From: Sweltsa coloradensis
Lineage: Eukaryota; Arthropoda; Insecta; Plecoptera; Chloroperlidae
Length of the DNA: 64,000 bases
Direction of reading: 5' to 3'
Assembly: GCA_024449915.1 (NCBI GenBank)
Contig: JAMZAV010001982.1
Coordinates: 1-64,000, forward strand
Part shown: positions 12,641 to 25,459 of the stretch, in pieces
How the letters are laid out: every line of letters starts with the position of its first letter
How positions within the stretch are numbered: position 1 is the first letter of the stretch
Program-made: the position numbers and the translations under genes
The notes under the pieces: model-generated
What the model was told of the DNA's origin: nothing
Seen by the model: the letters and a program-made list of their open reading frames with translations, nothing else
The model's database searches: none

Positions 12641-15600
12641 TCATGTTATATATTCCTCTACATTATCCAAGATATCTAACAAGATAATAATTTATGTTAA
12701 AAAAGTGTATTATGTCAAAGAAAAATTAATAAGTAAATAGCCAGTCAAAGAACTGACATAAGAATGCATTACAATTTATTTTATAGATAACCCTAGCATA
12801 AATTAATACATAGGTCTTGTCACACGACAATCTACACGTTCGTTATTTCAGCAACATAATATGCTGACCATAAGTACCTATATACAGAGACAGTAATAAT
12901 ATGGTATTAATATTAGATTAGACTTTAAATAATAATGATAAAAATAATCCCGATCGGCTAGAAACTTGACTCACAAATAAGTAGCCTAACGCCAGTTCGC
13001 GGAGCTTCCAAATACTTGTGTCTCACATCACATCTACGAATGATAACGATTATGATAGTAACAAGACAATATGGAAGAATAAATTATATGGATATTAACA
13101 AAGGAAAACTAAGTTCAGATTCGGGTTCGTATAGCATGGTGTTTTACAGTATTGGCAAGGGTTCGACTTTCTAAAATATTTAAACCAACATTGAAAACTG
13201 ACATTGCATTTTTTATTTTTAAATTGTCAATAGTTACTTACATTACGACTGCTCGCATTAGACATCGCGTCTAATGAACAACAAAACAACAAAAGTAAGA
13301 TGCAAGGCATACAATGTCCACAAACATTATGTCGGAAAATGATCAATATAAAAATAACAGCTGATATCCAAAATGTTACAAATACACAATAATTCACAAA
13401 CATAAAGCAGCGTAATAAAAAGTGGACCCCGTATTTTGCTTGACCTATATAATTGTGCATTTCATACGCCTTCTTGTGTACAGCGATTGTTCAAAACTAT
13501 TTCAAAAACTATTTGTTTTTCCTGGGAAGTGGAGATCAAGAACACTGACTTGACAATACGCCAATTTCTATGGGGATGAGAGGACGTAGAAGGTCTGGAG
13601 CACGTGCATGTATCAGTCGGTTTCAAGAAATATATTACGTATTAGAGAATTTATATTTTTCCTTGTAAAATGTACTAAAATAGTAAAACATTACCGGTGT
13701 CACAACGGGTTTAGACCGGTTTGAACCGAACCATTATATTACAGGCGAGTCAACCCAACCGAAAAAAATTTATTTGGTTTCAATGCCCTGATTTTAATCT
13801 CATTTACAAGTAGATGTCAATATAATTCCTAAAAAGGTCCTAATATACGTACAAAATAATTGAATAAAAAGATTCCGAGTTTTTGGGAATATATATATTA
13901 CCAATGTGGGAATATTCCCATTGCAGGGAACATTCCGCGGGAATATTCCCACCACCACATCGCTAATTATGACCTAACGGTTGACGCGCCCTAAGCCAAA
14001 TAACAAGAATGAAACCAAAAACAAGTTATTAATTTCAGTTCGCTTGTCCCTCTCAGTACTAAAACAAAAAAGCCTATATAACAAAAATTATTTCATTATA
14101 TGTGGCATTTCATTTTCTGACTATCCATTGTCCGAAATAACGTTACAAGATCGGTGGAATTCCTCCATCGGTTTGTTGACAATCTTCTTACCTTCCCCTT
14201 TCCCTACCCCATCGCCCTCCTTCCAACATCCTAACTACCTGCTCCACATTGTTGGCACTCTTGTGTCTAGCGCGTTCAATGAAAATTCTAATAATTACAA
14301 TTAGATAATATATTCTACTTGTTATTCATAAAAATAGTCCTCATGCACAATTTTACACAATTAAAGCAATTTATTTCTGAGCTCTTAGCGACGAAAAACT
14401 GATATATTATTATGAATTTTAGTTCACGAACCTAGAGTCGAACTCGAAAGTAATCGTCTATATTATAACTCGACAAAATGATGGATTCAGATTTCAGAGG
14501 GGCAAAATGCTAAACCGGAAGTCCCACGTAACAAACAATGCGATTGTGCTTGGTAACCGCTACATAGGCTACACACATACTTTGCAGTCATAGCTACCAG
14601 CAGTGTCCGAACAATGTCTTGCATTTGCAACAAAAATATCACAAAATATCCGTGACTGCACTATACACTACTCTTCACGTAAGAGAAACATCATGTAACT
14701 TATGACTTCACACTCAATTACAATGCACTAACACGCCAATTTTTTAATCAAATATGGTGCGCGTTAGTTGAGGTGTCACTTTTTTGTAGCTTGCTATTTT
14801 TTTTTGTCAGCTGCCTTTCTTTGAGCTTCTTCTATAATCGGCTATATGAAGCTATGTCAATGACCATAAAGACATAGGTAGAAAAAGAACCCGCGGCGAG
14901 ATCGGCATAGATTATCAACACCAGACTCTGAGTGTGTTGCTCAAAGCCCTGACTTACGAAAACAAAAGTGTGCTCCTTGAATGGCATGAATGGCATTATG
15001 TGCCCTGAAAGGAATGTTACGTTTTGAAAATAAACCTTTGCAATATTATCGCTTACTCTTACCACTATACTATGACTGGGACGTTCTCAGGGAAATATTA
15101 TTGGATGGGAGATTACAAAATGAGACTACTATCTCACGTTTGTATACTTGCTATAGATGTTGATTACACGATTTGTGTGTGTGTGTGGGGGGGGGGGGGG
15201 GGGGGCGGCGGCGCTGGGCGACGGCACTGGGGGGAATTTGGTAGCGTCCTTTGGTCCGACGAAATGAATTGCTAATAATATTGTCGTCTGCATATCTTGG
15301 TATTTGGCTACAAATACTTTTTATGTGTAGTTTGGATGCACACAGGAAAGCAATAGAAATTACTAGGAAACAGCCAAAGTCGTTGCTTGACGAGGGAAAG
15401 AGCCATGTTCCATTCTGAATTTGACTTAATTAATGTTTAAAATTTATGCAATATGGAATGTCACATAACTCTCAAACCTCAATTAAACATATTCTTATAT
15501 TTTATTCATAAAAACCAAAAAAAGAACGTGTTTTGAAATGCATGCAATACTATGGAAAACATAAACATAGCCAGTACCGAAATACGAGTAAAGATTGTAA

Positions 15601-18600
15601 GGTCTAATCAATCTCCCAGCGGAATTTTGGGGAATTCGTTATAAATTCGTTATACCTTGGTCACTGCATGCATTCACTGCTTGACAAAAATGATTCGATA
15701 AAAATTATAAAAATCAATAAAAAAGCAAAAGCCAATCATGCTATCGACACATAATTAAAACTATTGATAAATGATTAATTTGGAACTCAACTAAAACATG
15801 AGGCGATAATGCGTCTCAAGTTATTTTGTTTGATAGCTCATTCATGGGCATTTGAGTCAATGGAAAAGTAATAGTTTTCTACTGCGAGGTCCTACTCTTG
15901 TTCACTCCACATACCTCCTTAGGCCTTCTAAACACATCACTTCTATAGGAAGTGTTGGATTGCGAAATGTGCATTATACTTTGAAGAGTTTTCTACTTCT
16001 AACTTCAGTAGTTTAGTTATGAGCTTGGACAATCTAATGAGAAAAATAAATATATACAGGTTAGTATTATTCAACACGTGCGTCGTTGCGTGCTTTTGTG
16101 TCTGACTTACTATTTAGAATGAAGATGAACCATTACCGCCGGTATGTAATATCACGGTATTACCATTCTAGTGTTTATCAGAAGTACTCCAGTTTTACCA
16201 TACAATAATTGATCCCGATATGTTTTATGAGCAAATGTAATTACAAATAAAAATGGACAAATAGAATATAATGTAGATGATAGATCCGAATCAATCATCA
16301 AATCATGCATTCAATAACAAAGCCCCTAAAGCACATTGAGGATTGTTATTTTTTAGACACATGACTAGTAATCGATTTTATGATTTGGAAGGCCACATCA
16401 GTTTCACATCTCCTTTGAAACTATACTTTCGTTTCACATCCAGTTTGTTGAGCCCGTGTTTCAATGAATGGGTGGAAATGTGGAATTTCAATACTCGACC
16501 ACTTGTTTGCCCGAGGCTTCGAAGTTCGGCTGTTGTCTATTGTCGCGTAGAAGGGTAGGGTAGGGTAGGGGGGCTAGCGGAACACATTTCTTCGTCCAGC
16601 CTCCTTTCTGACGAGAGTATGACGTTCATCAATCCTTCACCAGAGAACAGCACTATCAGACTAATTTATTTCACGTACTAGTTCGCGTATAATTACGTTA
16701 ATATTAAAGATAACACTCTGAAATTTTAAATACTAGTTATTAAGGACATACTTAATTGCTGTGTGCAATTTCTAGTTAGAATTTGTCATTAATTGATGCT
16801 ACGACTATCAAATAAATTTTATTTAAATATTTAAATACCAGACATCAATGCAGACATCTGTTTTCTGTACGAAACACAAAACCTCATGGTGATTGAAGCA
16901 ACAGTATAGACGCCATATGAAGATTAGTAAGACACGGCGGTAGAAAAGGTAGACTTTGAACCTTAACATACACTAATTTATTCTTAAGAGGAGGCAGGCA
17001 TACTCACTTTACGTGCATTCAAATTTTTCAGACAATTTTAGTCGCATGGCATCAACTTGTAATTTTATGTCATTGTGTAAAAATGAATTATGAACTCATC
17101 TATCATAGCACGTTTCCAGAAATTAATAATAGAAAACGAACAGAACAAAATATATTTTCTAGAATTTAGAATCTGTCGAATTTGTAAAAAAAAATACCCA
17201 AATAACTTCGCATTTTCTGATTGATCTACGATAAATATTGAAAATCTGATATGATAGGCGCGTACAGATGCCCTTCATTATTATGCCAATTTGTATTCAG
17301 ATGTAATGATATTTTAAGGCTGCAGGACAAGAAACGCGCCGAACATCAAATCACGTCTTGATCCTCAAGCAAATTTTCATTAAAGTCACAACTTCTTGCT
17401 AGAAATAAAATATCACCTGTATTGATGATCCTGGTTATTGACAGTAAGTCTGTTAAATAGTTGGCACAAGACTGATACTTTAAAATGATTACGCATGTGG
17501 ATACACAATGACAGACCTGTGAAAGATCTTGCGCCACCCATGTTTAAGTAAACTATTACCAGTTAATGGACCTACTTGTGTGCGGTTACAATTAGCAACT
17601 TGCAACTGTGAATACACATCACATAATATTATTTAAATCTTGTCTTACCAATGCGCGCCTCCTAGTGGCAAACCAGCGAACTGTAGCGCGACAGCAGCGC
17701 CTCATGGTGGCTTCTCACGGCAACTGACATCACACACACACTTAACACTTGTTGTTCAAGCAAAGATTACACCTTGTAATTGTTTCGAAAGATACACTCA
17801 CAATATTTTGTCAATCCACTATAATAGCCTATAAAAATGTGTCACTATTTTGTTGCACTGATAAATAAATGCGTTTTACAATATTATTATTATTACGTAA
17901 TCCGTATTTCTAAGGTTTCAAAAGCGTAGTTGTTCATATAATGCAAATGCAAACATCCAAAAACAAGGAAAGACTAGGTGTAACAACCTTCATAGTCTTA
18001 GGTCTACATGTTGTTTCATTTCATTATCGTCTCCATATAACTCATTCAGTAACAAGTTCAGCGACTTGTCCGGGCTGTGTGTAAGTTACAACAAGTTTCC
18101 CTTACGTCCAGCTGTACATACGTCTTGGGAAAACACTTACCGACGAACATACACACGTTAAAACACGTATTATAGAGCCAAAGTATCCACACGTCAACGA
18201 CTCCCCTCCTTGTTGACAGTTGTGGCCTAAAGGTTGAAACCAGCTGATCGAGGCGTCGCGACGCTCATATCGACCCGACGCGCGCATGGGGTGGGCGTGG
18301 CTTAATGAGCGGCGGCAGGCATACCAACAGTAATAATACGATTCTAATATAGCATGTTAGCCACTGTAGGATCACTGTTGGTGTGCATTTATATTTGTTA
18401 TTGGTAAAATTATCGTACAGAGGACCCCTAAATATCATGTTACAGAAGGGTTTAATAATTCTCTTTGATAAACCAAAGTTTCTTATGAGTTTGGGCGGTG
18501 TAGTTACAGGTGTCTTCCTTCGCCTTTTAAAAAGAAATTGTGAAGCAATTGTCGTGAAATATTGTACTAAAACTAAAATTTTGTCTAAAATGTGGCCCCA

Positions 18601-18720
18601 TATATAGATGCATCTCATTTGGCAAGAGCGTCCTTTTTATTGTAAAAATTTGTTATCACAAATTAATAATAGATATTTAAGTTAATAAAGTAAATAAACA
18701 ATCGTTATTCGTAAACCTAC
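12641..18720. other. Long intergenic region without supported genes
   Basis: About 6 kb of AT-rich sequence. Open frames are short and show no domain. Visible landmarks are a poly-G run at 15187-15205, a short GGGTA repeat near 16553-16570 and a CpG-rich block at about 18060-18300. On the minus strand that block contains a good donor (GTAAGTG, near 18140) after an ATG-initiated frame. It might be a promoter and first exon, but no second exon could be matched, so no gene is called. Confidence 0.4.
15187..15205. repeat. Poly-G run after a GT repeat
   Basis: A short GTGTGTGT tract runs directly into an uninterrupted run of about 19 G residues, then GGCGGCGGCGC. Confidence 0.9.
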
Positions 18721-20415
18721 GCAGGGCTACTTACCCCGTCGTGTACCGTCCCAACATGCACTGCAGCCTAACTGGTGTGAGCAGGGAAGGGTACCCACGG
18801 ACAGTTCTCACAGGATTGCCGCTGGTTGGAACTAACCGAAGACTGCCTCCAATAATGCCTCGTATTCTAGCGCTGAGCTACGAGGAGTCTGGGCCCGGGG
18901 TAGCATTGGCCCAGAGCATGGCTCCGCTGATCTTAAAAGGCGATTCACGAGAAAAAGTCTACCTCGCAAACATCAGGTAGTAAGAGGGGAGTTTATTACT
19001 TCCCGAAACTAGAGGCGAGCTCTGGCAATCGTCGTCGGGGACACATTCCCTTTCCCTTGACGACCTCCCCGACGACGATGACAGTGCCACAACGAACGAT
19101 GACAAAGACAATGACGACCGCGACGTGAGAAACCCCCCTTTCCTCCCCCTACCCGTGGCTGGTTCTGACAAGCATAGGCCACTCTCCTGCCAATATCCCC
19201 TGAACTAGAGTGGCGCCTTATGACCTAACGGTTGGAGCACCCTTAATCCAAACTTACTAAATAAACGAACTATTAACGGTACTAGGTTTGCCGTCAAACC
19301 CCCGGATATCAGAATTGTCTTTGTCCGTCCGTCCGTCCGTCGTGTGTCACGTCTCAAGATAAATATCTAACACGACCTCCGATTTACAATTCACATGCGT
19401 TCTTTGTTAACATTGACATTCAACAAGTATGATACATGATAATTTTGGTGACCCAAGGGGCGGAGCGAGCGTCATCAAAATGTGACCGAAAAACCCGGCA
19501 CCTCCACCAAAAACTAGATTCTCCGTAGCGGTGGCTATATCATTGTAATATTCTTTGACGATCTGCTGATTAATTGTTTTAAAAGTCCCGTACGTAACCG
19601 TGCATCTTACCATTTGTAGAATTTTGTAACCATGTACAAGCTTTCTCGTGAGTCAGGTTAACCCAAAGGGCTTAACCACCAGAACTAGAACGTGGGGCTT
19701 AGCTAGATCTTCTACCCTTCCCCTGACTCAGAGATTACTGACCAGTGTTTCGGGGAAAGTTGGGATGGAAGATGAACATAGTTTTACACAGCTAAAGACG
19801 TGTTTCAAACATGAAGAGGAGGAGGTCAATAAAATTTTAAATTATTCAGATCGATTTTCGGCTAAAGTTCTAGAATCAACGTCTGGTCTGGATTCGTGAA
19901 AGTAATCTCAAGATCTCACTCATAACGGACAGTCCCCGTGTCACTGTCAGTAGCTTCCTAGTGAGGCAATAATCTATCTAGCCACGAGCTACTCTACTTT
20001 AGTATAGTTTCAGACTGTGTTCCACTCCTCGGCCTTGATCTAAGTTAGTTAGCCAGCCGGACATCGTAGTTATAGCCTTGACCCTCGAGTTATATTGTGT
20101 TGTGTTGTGTAGCAAGTGGCCGACGAGAAGGTAGAAATATCATTAGTCTTGGAATGAGCAGCGCCCACGGCCAGACCAAAGATATTGTTGTATCCTATTA
20201 TCGTATGCTAGCGCGTAGTTGCGATATTATTAGTGAGGTGCTAAGAGTCAACACTAGCACCAGTGGCGTGACGTATATGTTCAGATCGTTCCCGAGGTTT
20301 TCCTCAGTGTTCTCTTAAACAGCTCTCGGACATCCCTTCGCAATTGTCCTTACTCCAATATAAACGGGATGAGTGGCATACATTGCACCCTGGGCAGGCT
20401 TCCCAATAAAAATTA
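18721..20415. other. GC-richer block, possible retroelement remnant
   Basis: This stretch has more balanced base composition than its flanks. On the plus strand, 19010-19206 stays open with an acidic run (LPDDDDSATTNDDKDNDD) and then a proline-rich end before TAG. Frames at 18741-18980 and 19648-19899 are also open. No catalytic motif (protease, reverse transcriptase or integrase) was seen, and I could not identify paired long terminal repeats. A decayed LTR element is one explanation, not a conclusion. Confidence 0.25.
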
Positions 20416-21036
20416 TTGGATGAGCGAAGCGAAGGTTCATTCTACTACACTGGAGAAAAATAATTCATAATGTTGTTGTTTTTTTTTTTTTTGGGGGGGG
20501 GGGGGTTCTTTCTTTTTTCTATTTGTATTTTTGTGTGTTTGTTAACACGATTCCGGCTAAACCGATACTCCAATTGCAATGAAATTTTCTAGAGGCTTTC
20601 GAAATCTCTGAACTTAGAACTGACTCGTTTTTGAGCGCAATCTAAAAATTATTTCCCATGAAAATCGCAATTTTACGATTTTTTTTCCGATTTTTAAAGA
20701 ATTTCTTCGACGTATAACACCTACATGCTTTATCCGATTGCAATGATTTTTTTACAGAACCTTAATTTAATGAATTAATATATTCCTGTAAAATTTGAGT
20801 GCAATCAAAAAATAATATTCCATGATAATTGCAATTTTACGTTTTTTTTTTCGATTAAAAAAAAATGTCTTCGACTTACAACACCTACATACTTTATCCG
20901 ATTGTGATGATTTTTCACAAAACCTTAATTTTATGAATTAATATTATATTCGTGTGAAATATGAGCGCAAACGAAAAATTATTTCTCGTGAACACCTGGC
21001 AGCTCAATGCACCTATTACGCTCACTCAACAACGCG
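20416..21036 (+). mobile_element. Helentron-like non-autonomous element, copy 1 (3'-truncated)
   Basis: It starts TTGGATGAGCGAAGCGAAG after an A, like the other copies, and carries the family body: a poly-T tract, a CACGATTCCGGCTAAACCGA block and then tandem units containing ATCCGATT and TTACGATTTTTT. Near the 3' end it reaches the inner inverted repeat (TACGCTCACTCAACAACGCG) and then diverges, so the terminal hairpin and CTAG end are missing. Confidence 0.8.
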
Positions 21037-21147
21037 CCTGAAAAAGCATTTGCGAAGCTTTCTTTTTTAAAGAGTTTGATATGTTTGTCTGTTTCTTCTT
21101 GCTTGATATGTATTTTATTATTGTTGTATGGGTGTGTATGGGTGTGG

Positions 21148-21149
<2 letters not shown>

Positions 21150-21186
<37 letters not shown>

Positions 21187-21333
21187 TAATAAGTCTGGGC
21201 ATTTATTTTTGTAAAGTTTTTAGAATTAATATCTATGTTATTAAATGAGGATAGCCCTCACAGTTGGGCTGAAAACGTTCAAAAGCAATAAGCAGATTCG
21301 ACGCGGCGAAATAGTCCCGACCAATAAAATTGT

Positions 21334-21365
<32 letters not shown>

Positions 21366-21600
21366 CGACGCGACGAAACATCCCGTCATTGTTATAATTT
21401 TTCTTCAATTATATCGGGCCGCGAAAGTATAACTTGTGGAAAGAAAAAAAATATAATAATAATAATAATAATAATAATACAAGTAAAATAATAATAATAA
21501 TAAAATAATAATAATAAAATAATAATAAACATAACAATTAAATAATAATAATAAAATAAATAATAATAAATAATTTTAATAAAATAATGTCATTGCCAGA
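21150..21600. repeat. TAA/ATA microsatellite cluster
   Basis: There are four separate (TAA)n-type tracts, at 21150-21193, 21337-21365, 21453-21480 and 21487-21600, separated by short unique segments. The last is impure, with AAATAA and TAAAC interruptions. Confidence 0.9.
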
Positions 21601-22070
21601 TTCTTATCCAAGGGACGGGTATACCCACGCCACTGAATCGACCTTAACTTATTGATCCATCTCATCTTATAGCAGGAGGTTTTTTCCACTACCAATCATT
21701 AAAACTAGTAGATGACAACGTGAATATTGTTATTGTTGCGCAAATGGCATTGCCTGCACAGCACAACCGGGCCCAGGGTCACGTCAAACTTTCAGCTCGA
21801 TCATCGATCACACGAAGCCACCACACCTTACTTACGTCACTCAAACAAATAAAAAATAAAAAAATAAATTTGTATTTAGAGTCTGTACTATAATATGTAA
21901 ATCGATTTCATTATTCCAAATTTGAGGTTATTATTTCCTCGCATTGGAAAACTGTGGACAATCAATATTACTTAAAAATTAGAATGAATCAATAGAGCAT
22001 TCTAATATTCTCACAGATGCTTCCGTTGGGAAAAAATATAGAAATATACAATTTGATAGGAAGAAAATAA

Positions 22071-22821
22071 TTGGATGAGCGAAGCGAAGACTTCAATTTC
22101 ACTGACCCCCCAAAAAATTTAGCTCGGTTGTTTTTTTGTTTGTTTGTTTTTTTTGTTTTTTTGTCTGTTTGTTCGCACGATTCCGGGCAAACGGCATATG
22201 CGATCTTGATGAAAATTGAAGGGGACCTTCGAAATCTCTGAACTTAGACGTGCCACGTTTTTGGGTACAATCGAAGAAATATTTCTCATGAATATCGCAC
22301 TTTTACGATTTTTTCGATTTTAGTGCGATATTTTCGAGACATTTGGGCCGATTCTGACCAAACGGGTAGGGCTACAACGTTCATATTTCACATGGACATT
22401 AAGGTAATGGTGATGTATTGCTTTCTGAAAGAAAAAGTTGAAAAAGTTAGCCAGAATCTATAGAAATAAAGGTTTTAATATAAGTTTTTTTGACTTTTTG
22501 TGCGATATTTTCGTGCCATTTGGGTCAATTCTGACCAAATGGGTGAGGCTACAACGTTCATATTTCACATGGACATTAAGATAGTACCTTTTAAAAGAAA
22601 AAGTTGAAAAAGTTAGCCAGAATCCATAGAAATAAAGCTTTTAATATAAGTTTTTACGGTAAATAATACCAATTGACAGGTAACAAAAGAAATTTGACAA
22701 CAATCACTTACAATGCGTAGGTAGCAAAACAAAGCACTTGCAAAATTAAAGATATCCCACGCAAACTAAAAACTTTAAAAAGCTCATCCATCAACGCGGC
22801 GGGACTTTAGCGTTTTCCTAG
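22071..22821 (+). mobile_element. Helentron-like non-autonomous element, copy 2 (variant B)
   Basis: It begins TTGGATGAGCGAAGCGAAG and ends GCGGCGGGACTTTAGCG, then TTTTCCTAG followed by T. The body is a variant: the internal unit with GCGATATTTTCG and CTACAACGTTCATATTTCAC is present twice in tandem, about 175 bp per unit (22320-22660). The same variant occurs in inverse orientation at 32696-33468. No protein-coding capacity is seen. Confidence 0.85.
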
Positions 22822-23164
22822 TTTACAATATATTATGTATGTGTGCTGTTTTCTCTACAACTTGTGTTTAATTAAAAATCACTTTTAAGTTATCAGCTCT
22901 ATAGTTAACGGTGAAATTTGTCTGATAATGGAATATGTTAGTACAGCAAATGGAAAAAGAGTGGTTTTAAGTTACCTTTCATGTCAAATTACCACTCATT
23001 TGTGTTTTAAAAATATGAGAGATTGAAAACTATATATTCAGGCATTTGAGGAATGTGCCGTGTCACAATCGTGTAAATTGCGAAGAAAGCATGTATAGCT
23101 TGGCAAGTTTATTAATATCTTGACCGACCACAAAGAATATCAAAATTGATGATGGTCCAATTTG
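22822..23164. other. Short unique spacer
   Basis: AT-rich sequence between the Helentron-like copy and the foldback element; nothing recognised. Confidence 0.4.
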
Positions 23165-24341
23165 AGGGCTATTCCAGAGCACTCGTACAGATATTTTGAA
23201 AGTCAAAGGAAAATTGCTGAAGATTATAATAGTTGAATGTAAGAGGAAAGATTTTTTTTTATGGCATAAAGTTCTATTCTATAAAGCATACTTTACACCT
23301 ATACTTACTTACGGTGCAGTAACTTTGGACAGTTGGTTGGATCAAAGGAAGAGAGTCAGTTGGAAGCAGCAGAGATGAAGTTTTTAAGAAGTATCAAGGG
23401 AGTTACAAAACTGGACAGGATTAGAAGCGACGTTATAAGAAAGGAATTAGGTCTGGAGAAATTGAGGTTTAAATTAGGAAGGGAACGTTTAAGATGGTTT
23501 GGTCATATGAAGAGGATGGAAATGGATAGGATCCCAAGACGAGACTTCGAAGCAGGAGAGGAAGGTAAAAGAAAAGTAGGAAGACCGAGAGAAAGATGGG
23601 GAAGATTGATCGAAGGAGACGTTGAAGAGAGAGGTGAATCGTGGAACCAGGTGACGGAATTGAAGCTGTGGGAAGACAGGGAAAGAGTGGAGAAAATTGG
23701 TGGAAAAGCAGATGCAGGATGAAGAGGACGATGAAGATGATGATGAAGAAACGCTGAGCCTGGCAATCTCGGCAAAAATAGTTTCGTGCCCTAGATATCG
23801 GTGTGAAGAACACCACTCAACCTGACAATGTTGGAAATGAGTTTCGATGATTATATTATGGCATAATAGCTCTCTTTTGGCCAGTATATTCAAATGTTGG
23901 GTCAATAAGAAAAGAATAGTTCTAGGTACTACAATACTTAAATTTTGAGCTATGATTTTTTTTGTACACACCTTTTGTCTCCGATACGAATATATGGGAA
24001 AATATATTTCTGAAATAACTTTTGATGTAGACCTACGATTTTTTTCGTCCACCAATTAAAAACTTTTATTTGTAATGTGTGAAAAAAAATCGCACAGAGA
24101 ACATTGTTTCAGAAAATTATTTCCCCTTATACTCGTAGCGGAGACAAGTGTGTTTAAAAAAATTCATAGCTCAAAATCAAATATTGCACCTAGAACTTAA
24201 CTTTTCTCAATACCCAAAATTTGTATAATGGCCAAAAAGGAGCTCATGTCCCGTAAAAAAATCATGCTTTATTCAAGTTCCTCTTTCTGCCATTAACCTT
24301 TGACTTTCAAAATATCGGCAAGAGTGCTCTGGAATAGCCTT
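23165..24341. mobile_element. Foldback (long-hairpin) element interrupted by a LINE
   Basis: The left end GGGCTATTCCAGAGCACTC is matched in reverse at the right end (GAGTGCTCTGGAATAGCC, to 24340). The pairing continues through GATATTTTGAAAGTCAAAGG. After the LINE inserted at 23270-23855 the left arm resumes (TTTTGGCC, TTCTAGGT, TTTTGAGCTATGA, TTGTCTCCG), and each of these has an inverted partner in the right arm between about 24070 and 24240. Without the LINE the element is about 580 bp and almost entirely palindromic. No coding capacity was found, and no clear target duplication was identified. Confidence 0.75.
23270..23855 (+). mobile_element. 5'-truncated LINE copy with 11-bp target duplication
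   Basis: The insertion is bounded by TTATGGCATAA at 23259-23269 and again at 23856-23866. Its translation starts in the C-terminal part of a non-LTR reverse transcriptase (FYKAYFTPILTYGAVT), breaks frame near 23335, then continues as a long open tail with RSIKGVTKLDRIRSDVIRKE and RERLRWFGHMKRM, ending near 23722. The 3' untranslated part ends GATGATTATA. Catalytic motifs are absent because of the 5' truncation. A longer relative sits at 49174-50156. Confidence 0.88.
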
Positions 24342-24673
24342 AATTATTGATTTAATTTTCACAACAAATGCAGGATAGAAGAAGCAAAGCACATGTTATG
24401 GAGTACGTACAATAAGGAGCGAAGCTTAACATCGCTGGTATATTTCCATACTGTTCTAAATCCATTTTTTGAAAAAATTGAGTTAGGCATTCCAGGTTGT
24501 TCTATGTACATTGATCTAACATTTTCGCAAAAAAAAAGTAAAAAAAAAACTTATTTAAAGGGCCATACTGACGTTTCCATTTGTTCTAATAACACAAAAG
24601 CACCATTCCTCCGTCCATAGTGTTCCATTATCCTATTATACCGCAAAACGCTTAAATAAATAATTCCAGATTG

Positions 24674-25459
24674 TTGGATGAGCGTAGCGAGCGTAGCGAG
24701 CGGAGCGAAGATTCCATTTCACTACACTGGAGAAAAAAATCCGGAATGTTTTTTTTTTTTTTTTTTCTGTATTTTTGTCTGTTTGTTAACACGATTCCGG
24801 CTAAACCGATAATCCGATTGCGATGAAATTATTGGAGGTCTTCGAAATCTCTGAACTTAGAACTGCCACGTTTTTGAGCACAATCGGAAAATTATTTCTC
24901 ATCAAAATCGCAATTTTACGATTTTTTTCGATTTTTTAAAAATTTCTTCGACTTATAACACCTACATGCTTTATCCGATTTTGATGATTTTTTCACAGAA
25001 CCATAATTTTATGAATTAAGATATTCTTGTAAAATTTGAGCGCAATCGAAAAATTATTTCTTATAAAAATCGAAATTTTACGTGTTTTTTTCTTTTTCTT
25101 TTTTAAAACAATTCTTGACTTTTAACACCTACATGCTTTATCCGATTTTGATGATTTTTTCACAAAACCCTTTAAATTTTTATGAATTAATATATTCTTG
25201 TGAAATTTGAGCACAATCGAATAACTATTTTCTTATGAAAATCGAAAATTTACGATTTTTTTCTTTTTTTAAATTACGATTAATTAAAAAAATTAAAGAT
25301 TAAAGTTTATTTTTCATGAAATTTAAATAAATTTAAAAAAAATCTTCAACTTAGTAATGATTTTTTCACAGAACAACAGAAAATCCATATAACACATGGT
25401 AGCTCAAGCACCAATTACGCTCATCCAAACAACGCGGCGGGACTTAAGCGTTTTCCTAG
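24674..25459 (+). mobile_element. Helentron-like non-autonomous element, copy 3
   Basis: A full-length copy: TTGGATGAGCGTAGCGAGCG at the 5' end, a poly-T tract, the CACGATTCCGGCTAAACCGA block, and two or three tandem units of about 170 bp with ACACCTACATGCTTTATCCG. Near the 3' end lie GCTCATCCAAACAACGCGG and TTTTCCTAG, followed by T. The 5' TTGGATGAGCG pairs with CGCTCATCCAA about 40 bases before the 3' end, and AACGC/GCGTT forms a small terminal stem. The 5' AGCGTAGCG motif is repeated more times here than in copies 1 and 2. Confidence 0.88.

Noticed and set aside
13968..13995. Shared TTATGACCTAACGGTTG phrase at 13968 and 19210
   Set aside because: It resembles an A box of tRNA-derived SINEs, but no B box or tail was found near either site, so no element is called.
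16553..16575. Telomere-like GGGTA repeat
   Set aside because: Only three or four units in an internal position; too short to indicate a telomere or interstitial array.
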